Assembly: GCA_938091275.1 (NCBI GenBank)
Contig: CALKMY010000229.1
Location: 1 to 9,248, forward strand
Reading direction: 5' to 3'
Source of the DNA: Candidatus Nanopelagicales bacterium
GTDB lineage: Bacteria; Actinomycetota; Actinomycetes; S36-B12
DNA: 9,248 nt
A program made the translations under genes and the position numbers. Below, in pieces: positions 6,615 through 9,248 of this stretch; within the stretch, counting starts at the first letter, position 1, and each line of letters begins with the position of its first letter. A model generated the notes under the pieces. That model was not told the origin of the DNA. It saw only the letters and a list, made by a program, of their open reading frames with translations, and did not search any database.

Positions 6615-7477
6615 ACTACACCGAGCCAGCCGATCTCGCCGGGCCCGACGACCCGGACAACGCGCACGTCTTCGAGACCGAACTCGACACGAATGCCGAG
6701 CAACTCGCCACGCCCCACGCGGCGACGATGGAGCAGGTGCACAAGTCGGAGGCGGTCGGGGCGCTGGTGCGGGCCGACGGCCTGTATGCGGGCTACTTCC
6801 CCGGGGTGAACATCCTCAACAGCTCAGATCTGTATGCCAAAGACGGAGAACTCGTTGGCATCATCGGGCCGAATGGAGCGGGAAAGTCCACCCTGCTGAA
6901 GGCGATCTTCGGCCTCGTTCACATCAACACCGGCGCCGTGTTGCTGCGTGACGAGGACATCACGAATCTCAGGGCGGATCAACTCGTGCGGCGTGGCGTG
7001 GGGTTCGTGCCGCAAACCAACAACGTGTTCCCCTCGCTCACCATTGAGGAGAACATGGAAATGGGTGCCTTCCAGGACCCCAAAAACTTCTCGGCACGAT
7101 TCGACAAGGTGGTGGACCTGTTCCCCACGTTGGGCGAGCGGCGGAAGCAGCGGGCGGGCTCACTCTCAGGCGGCGAGCGTCAAATGGTGGCGATGGGGCG
7201 TGCGCTCATGATGGAGCCAAGCGTCCTATTGCTTGATGAGCCCAGCGCCGGCCTCTCCCCCGCCTTGCAGGACGAGGTCTTCGTCCGGGTGCGCGAAATC
7301 AACCAGACCGGCGTCACGGTCATCATCGTGGAGCAGAACGCACGCCGGTGTTTGCAGATCGTGGATCGGGGTTACGTCCTCGACCAGGGCAAGAATGCGT
7401 ACACCGGCACCGGCAAGGATCTCGCCAACGACCCGAAGGTCATCGAGCTGTACCTCGGCACCCTCGCCCAGGCCTGA
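6611..7477 (+). CDS. livF: LivF-type ABC transporter ATPase with acidic N-terminal extension
   Basis: This is the second ATPase of the importer, 288 residues against about 235 for typical LivF. The core begins near residue 51 and has Walker A GPNGAGKST (86-94), Q-loop Gln135 in FVPQ, signature LSGGE (185-189), Walker B VLLLDEP (205-211) and a switch position occupied by Gln242 in VEQN. Glutamine there is normal for LivF. VIELYLG (277-283) is the family ending. Residues 1-50 are hydrophilic, with 11 acidic residues and one Lys. The ATG overlaps the livG stop as ATGA, a typical sign of translational coupling, and GGAG (6600-6603) is 7 nt upstream, so the long form is favoured. An internal GTG at 6767, with GGAGG (6748-6752) 14 nt before it, would give a core-length protein, but that spacing is poor. 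This is the last gene of the operon. Confidence 0.95.
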   Translation: MNYTEPADLAGPDDPDNAHVFETELDTNAEQLATPHAATMEQVHKSEAVGALVRADGLYAGYFPGVNILNSSDLYAKDGELVGIIGPNGAGKSTLLKAIFGLVHINTGAVLLRDEDITNLRADQLVRRGVGFVPQTNNVFPSLTIEENMEMGAFQDPKNFSARFDKVVDLFPTLGERRKQRAGSLSGGERQMVAMGRALMMEPSVLLLDEPSAGLSPALQDEVFVRVREINQTGVTVIIVEQNARRCLQIVDRGYVLDQGKNAYTGTGKDLANDPKVIELYLGTLAQA

Positions 7478-7725
7478 CCGCCAGCGAGCGCTACGCAAGC
7501 ACGACATTCCGCAAGCGGCCGATCGCGTATCGCCGGTCGCTTATGGCCCATCGCTCCGGGATGGCGCTCAGCGGACCTCCCGCTATCGAATCGACCCAAA
7601 CCCCCACCGCAGCGGCCCGAACTTCCACAGCGGCGGTCTGAGCACGCTCGTATGCAACACGAGGGCTAACGACGTACGCACCGATAGCCCAGGAGACGCA
7701 TAGAGCCTGACGGCGGATACCGGCC

Positions 7726-7753
7726 CCAACAGGTGCCTCAGGGCAACCTGTGG
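7726..7753 (+). terminator. Candidate hairpin at the 3' end of the liv operon
   Basis: ACAGGT (7729-7734) pairs with ACCTGT (7746-7751). GCC (7735-7737) pairs with GGC (7742-7744) around a TCAG tetraloop, with A7745 bulged. CC (7726-7727) can extend the base with GG (7752-7753) if A7728 also bulges. This is the strongest hairpin on the livF side of the gap, about 250 nt past the livF stop. The following TTCTGG is only slightly T-rich, so calling it a terminator is tentative. A structured RNA element is equally possible. Confidence 0.35.
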
Positions 7754-7852
7754 TTCTGGAGTCACGCAGCTGGGCGTACCGTGATTAGCGGGCCATTTCG
7801 CCCTCCCAGACGGCGATGTCGCGTTCCCGGGGGCAGGTCAGGCGAGAAAGCG

Positions 7853-7886
7853 GTGGGCCCCGCCTCCCGGAGGAGACGGGGCCCAC
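7853..7886 (-). terminator. Rho-independent-type terminator of the binding-protein gene
   Basis: GTGGGCCCCG (7853-7862) and CGGGGCCCAC (7877-7886) are perfect 10-bp arms. The 14-nt loop can itself pair (CCTC with GAGG). On the minus strand the hairpin begins 18 nt after the TAG stop of the binding-protein gene and is followed by CGCTTTCTC, a short T-rich tail as often seen in high-GC genomes. This is the clearest terminator in the window. With its symmetric stem it may also stop plus-strand transcripts coming from the liv operon. Confidence 0.8.
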
Positions 7887-7904
7887 ACACGTGGTGACTT
7901 GCTG

Positions 7905-9248
7905 CTACGGCAGCGGCACCTCAGCGGTGATCTTGAAAAGTGACTCGAACTCAGTGTTCGAGGTGTACTCGTTCACCTCAATGGTGCCCTGCGCGAGATC
8001 GCCGTACTCGTTGAAGTCGACCGGGCCAGTTACACCCTGGAAGTCGATATCAGTACCAGCGTCGAGCAGTGCCTTGCAGTCCGCCCAGTTGTCACACGCC
8101 TCGCCACCGTTACCGGCGACCTCAGGCAGCGCGGTTGCGATGGACGCGCCGTCGGCGCATCCTGCAGCCTCAGCGGCCAGGGCGATGAGCATGGCGGCGT
8201 CGTAGGACTGTGCGCCGTAGGCGAAGTCCGTGAGGTCGGGATCGACCTCAAGCAGGCTCTCGTTGAACGCAGTCAGGTCGGCCTCGCCCGAAGGCACGGT
8301 CGCCCGAGTTCCGTTCATGGTGCCAGCCGGGAAATCCTCGTACGCGGTGGTCGAGATGTTGCCATCCACCAGGTAGATCTGGATGTCCTGCGGGCCAGCG
8401 CCCTGCTTGATCATCTCCTGCAGGAGCTTGACCGACTCTTCGAAGCCGATCACGACCACTGCCTGCGGTGCGCTAGCCACAACCTCGGCCACCTCAGCCT
8501 CGAAGGACGGAGCAGCGGGGTCGTACAGCAGATCAGCGGTGACGGTTCCACCAGCGGCGCTGAAGTCCTTGACCACAGCGTCCTTCAGGCCTTCACCGTA
8601 CGGATCCTGACGGGCAACGACGGCCATGGACTCCACGCCGTTGTTGATCGCGTCAGCTGCGATGACCGCACCCTGGAGGACGTCAGACGGCGCAACACGG
8701 AAGTAGAGGCCGTTGTCCGGGTAGGTGGTCAGAGCAGGCGCCGTGTTGGCCGGCGAGAAGTGGACCACACCGTTGGAGGTGATCTTGTCGATGACGGTCA
8801 GCGAAACACCCGAGGATGCCGCGCCGATGATCGCCTGAACGCCCTGAGACAGGTGCGAGTCGACGGTCTGGCTGGCGATGTCCGTGGTGGTGTCGCCAGA
8901 GTCACCCTCGATGTAGGTGATCGGGTTACCGAGGACTCCGCCACCGGCGTCGACCTCCGCGATGGCCTTCTCAACACCAGCGAACTCGGGCGGCCCGAGG
9001 AACGCAAGGTCACCGGTAGCCGGCAACATCGAACCAACGATCAAGGTGTCGTTCTGGCAAGTGGCTTCTTCTTCTGTTTCCTCAGCCGCGGTCTCCTCGG
9101 AAGCCTCCTCTTCAGGAGCCTCTTCCTCCGTGGGTTCCTCGGCTGCAGTCTCTTCAGCAGTCGTCTCTGCCGGAGCAGCCTCGTCGTCACCGCTGCTGCA
9201 AGCAGCGAGTGCGAGGGAGGCAGCGCCGAGCACAGCGACGGCCTTGAG
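7905..9248 (-). CDS. Branched-chain amino acid ABC transporter substrate-binding lipoprotein (5' end outside window)
   Basis: This is the extracytoplasmic receptor of the Liv-type importer (periplasmic-binding-protein type 1 fold, LivJ/LivK-like). Numbering here starts at an in-frame GTG at 9233, giving 442 residues. That codon sits inside the signal peptide, and five more codons (L-K-A-V-A) run off the right edge, so the true start lies outside the window. The lipobox LALAAC puts the lipid-bearing Cys at residue 12. Residues 16-58 are a Glu-rich linker with no positive charge. The binding domain runs from about 60 to 442. LivJ-like blocks include SMLPATGDLAFLGP (68-81), IIGAASSGVS (135-144), FSPANTAPALT (159-169), DPYGEGL (210-216), FAYGAQSYDAA (337-347) and VTGPVDFNEYGDL (401-413). 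Cys59, 359, 380 and 386 may form disulfides. The gene faces the livHMGF operon tail to tail, so it has its own promoter, off the window, and its own terminator at 7853-7886. The ligand could be Leu/Ile/Val or another amino acid. Confidence 0.93.
   Translation of the reverse strand, partial: LKAVAVLGAASLALAACSSGDDEAAPAETTAEETAAEEPTEEEAPEEEASEETAAEETEEEATCQNDTLIVGSMLPATGDLAFLGPPEFAGVEKAIAEVDAGGGVLGNPITYIEGDSGDTTTDIASQTVDSHLSQGVQAIIGAASSGVSLTVIDKITSNGVVHFSPANTAPALTTYPDNGLYFRVAPSDVLQGAVIAADAINNGVESMAVVARQDPYGEGLKDAVVKDFSAAGGTVTADLLYDPAAPSFEAEVAEVVASAPQAVVVIGFEESVKLLQEMIKQGAGPQDIQIYLVDGNISTTAYEDFPAGTMNGTRATVPSGEADLTAFNESLLEVDPDLTDFAYGAQSYDAAMLIALAAEAAGCADGASIATALPEVAGNGGEACDNWADCKALLDAGTDIDFQGVTGPVDFNEYGDLAQGTIEVNEYTSNTEFESLFKITAEVPLP

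Larger units (their letters stand above)
7478..7904. other. 427-bp intergenic region between convergent livF and binding-protein genes
   Basis: I find no convincing gene here. Short open frames on both strands (for example 7583-7765 minus, 60 codons) have no recognisable protein motif or ribosome-binding site. The stretch contains several hairpins: CTCGT/ACGAG (7647-7651 with 7659-7663), GGGCTA/TAGCCC (7663-7668 with 7685-7690, 16-nt loop), the stronger hairpin at 7726-7753, GGGC/GCCC (7790-7793 with 7800-7803) and the terminator at 7853-7886. No clear terminator follows livF directly, so its transcript may have a long 3' untranslated region. Besides transcription termination, it could hold a small RNA or the remains of a lost gene. 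The sequence alone does not say which. Confidence 0.5.

Noticed and set aside
3427..7477. Urea transporter (UrtBCDE) instead of a Liv system
   Set aside because: The extended permease recalls UrtB, but the second ATPase ends its switch motif as VEQNA, typical of LivF, and the binding protein has LivJ-like blocks. A substrate other than branched-chain amino acids is still possible.
7583..7765. Sixty-codon minus-strand frame in the intergenic region
   Set aside because: It has no ribosome-binding site, no recognisable motif and no clear codon bias, so it cannot be supported as a gene.
7888..7898. CACGTGGTGAC, the exact reverse complement of GTCACCACGTG at 2844-2854
   Set aside because: An 11-base match between two places in 9.2 kb, counting both strands, is expected several times by chance. 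This copy lies between a stop codon and a terminator, not in a promoter.

Overview
The window looks like chromosomal DNA from a high-GC Actinomycetota. The coding is dense, G/C-rich at third positions, and uses GTG starts. The DNA polymerase I is of the actinobacterial kind (proofreading site lost, tyrosine in the O-helix), and two divergent genes appear to have leaderless promoters. Nothing in the sequence fixes a genus. There are no rRNA or tRNA genes, CRISPR arrays, insertion sequences or phage genes.

Layout. Positions 1-96 hold two hairpins that probably end the transcript of polA. polA (97-2775, minus) encodes an 892-residue DNA polymerase I. A 108-bp divergent promoter region separates it from a small hotdog-fold acyl-CoA thioesterase resembling MenI/YdiI (2884-3309, plus). 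A 117-bp gap follows, then a tight four-gene operon on the plus strand (3427-7477) for the membrane and ATPase parts of a branched-chain or hydrophobic amino acid ABC importer: livH, livM, livG, livF. The genes are spaced by 1 bp or overlap by 4-11 bp. A 427-bp non-coding stretch (7478-7904) contains several hairpins, including a strong terminator. The solute-binding lipoprotein gene lies beyond it on the opposite strand (7905 to the right edge). It is complete at its 3' end, but its start lies outside the window.

How the genes work together. The lipoprotein would capture amino acids outside the membrane. LivH and LivM form the channel, and LivG and LivF hydrolyse ATP on the cytoplasmic side. 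The binding-protein gene converges on the other four, so it is transcribed separately, which allows binding protein to be made in excess of the translocator.

The main oddities are: LivH carries a signal peptide and a secreted beta-sandwich-like domain ahead of the permease core; LivF has an acidic N-terminal extension of about 50 residues; the lipoprotein has a very acidic linker after the lipid anchor; and both polA and the thioesterase gene have a TANNNT box exactly 6 nt before the start codon. I found no wholly new system. The modified importer is the most interesting part.
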